A stretch of DNA of 45,004 nt. It comes from Gonium pectorale (taxonomy: Eukaryota; Chlorophyta; Chlorophyceae; Chlamydomonadales; Volvocaceae). Both the position numbers and the translations under genes were made by a program. Each line of letters opens with the position of its first letter. Positions within the stretch are counted from its first letter, which is position 1. The notes below the pieces were generated by a model that was not told the origin of the DNA, searched no databases, and saw only the letters and a program-made list of their open reading frames with translations. The stretch is taken from assembly GCA_001584585.1 (NCBI GenBank), contig LSYV01000062.1, forward strand, positions 474,758-519,761, written 5' to 3'. Of this stretch, positions 44,401 through 45,004 are shown one piece after another.

Positions 44401-45004
44401 GCTGCTGCGGCACAGTGGCGACGCGTCCAGCCTGCTGCCGCCGCTGCTGCTGCGAGGTGTGCCCCACGGCGGGGGGGGGAGGGGGAGGCACACGGGCGAG
44501 GGGTGTAGGCGATGGGCCGGAGGGGTGGCGGAGGGGATGGGGAGGAATACCGTACTCGGTCCAACGTGGGGAACGGCGCCCTCGCCGAGCGACCCCTGTC
44601 GCCATCCGCCCCGCTTGGCAAGCTCCGTCCCGTCCCGTCCGGGCAACCGTCCCGTCCGACCCGTTTCCCTTCTTCACTATCCCCCTCCCCGCCCCCGCCT
44701 CCCGCACAGGCCTAGCACTGGGGGCCGCCTGCGCGGGCGTCGCCGCCGCGGTGATGGGCACGGTCAGCTGGCAGTCCGCCGCCGCCGCCGGCGGTTGCCT
44801 GGCGGCGCTGAGCGCCGCCGCCGTGGGCGTGCTGCTGGTGCCGCTGCCCTTTGGCCGCGAGGCGGCTGAGGACATCCGCTTTGACCCCGCCCACGCCGCC
44901 GACCGGCTGCGGGCCTTCGCGGCGGGCGGGCTGCTGCTGGCGTCGGTGGGCTACCTGTGGCCCGCAGCGGCGGCGCACAAGCCGAGGCACGTGCAGATGG
45001 GGGT
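41476..45004 (+). CDS. ZIP-family metal transporter, plant type, with metal-binding insert (3' partial)
   Basis: ZIP proteins move Zn, Fe or Mn ions into the cytosol from outside or from organelles. Exons 41476-41538, 41740-42653, 43075-43915, 44261-44456 and 44710 to the right edge join in frame (about 769 residues so far, no stop). Exon 1 is a signal peptide (MAARALAVAVLLLGVNIFGV). Exon 2 has His/Asp/Ala-rich sequence and the transporter core: MLAASFDLLEES, AHAFGEGSGVGVSF (residue ~202), TIAIGLHNIPEGMAVATIMV (~231) and GCMIWIVFAELIPDALE. The metal-binding His/Glu residues of both helices are present. Sequence order resembles the land-plant ZIP group typified by Arabidopsis At3g08650. Exon 3 adds more spans, then a long Gly/Ala-rich segment with HGHGHDAHH (~464-472) and CNGNCSCKDC (~592-601). 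Exons 4-5 add three or four further hydrophobic spans. The extra C-terminal part is unusual. Confidence 0.85.
42671..42755 (+). repeat. Dispersed repeat A, copy 2, inside a GT microsatellite
   Basis: Begins TGTTGAAAAGGAACAACGC and ends GAGGTAGTCGAAG. (GT)n tracts abut both ends (42659-42672 and 42755-42778), so the unit's limits are visible. It lies in intron 2 of the ZIP gene. Confidence 0.8.

Overview
The window is nuclear DNA of a green alga, most likely a volvocalean chlorophyte of the Chlamydomonas/Volvox type; the species cannot be fixed. The basis is very GC-rich coding sequence, genes split by many introns with G|GTGAG-like donors and C-rich tracts before CAG acceptors, TGTAA polyadenylation motifs after stop codons, Ala/Gly/Pro-rich protein tails, and land-plant-like protein families (DUF1995, plant ZIP, cytosolic uL23). 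No tRNA, rRNA, operon or CRISPR array was seen. A 672-base run of N interrupts the sequence.

Layout, left to right. A prolyl 4-hydroxylase-type 2OG-Fe(II) oxygenase (+, 5' end outside the window) runs to 4314 and converges on ribosomal protein L23a/uL23 (-, 5293-8190). A 3.3 kb stretch without a recognised gene follows. Next come a Tim17/22/23-family membrane protein (-, 11551-13198) with an apparent frameshift, a MogA-type molybdopterin adenylyltransferase (-, 14805-17313) and, divergently from it, an intronless SNF7/VPS32 ESCRT-III gene (+, 17760-18452) with a clear TATA box. An NAA60-like GNAT acetyltransferase (+, 19341-22992) follows. A repeat-rich 4.8 kb block (23.0-27.77 kb) carries a recent 0.53 kb direct duplication; its second copy ends 108 bases before a gene with a possible SPOC-like C-terminal domain (+, 27771-29263). 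After a further 3.8 kb without recognised genes come a DUF1995 gene with a plastid-type N-terminus (-, 33097-37591, N gap in its last intron), a divergent three-exon gene for a 95-residue single-span membrane protein (+, 38314-39489), and a plant-type ZIP metal transporter (+, 41476 to beyond the right edge) with a His-rich and Cys-rich soluble segment.

Exon models were built by hand so that every junction keeps the reading frame and joins conserved motifs. The models for uL23, MogA, DUF1995, the small membrane protein and the ZIP transporter close without conflict. The genes look like an ordinary mixture of housekeeping functions (translation, endosomal sorting, Moco synthesis, protein acetylation, plastid biogenesis, metal transport), not one pathway. 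The most unusual material is the dispersed short repeats, which sit mainly in introns (one interrupts a GT microsatellite), the duplicated block, and the metal-binding insert of the ZIP protein.
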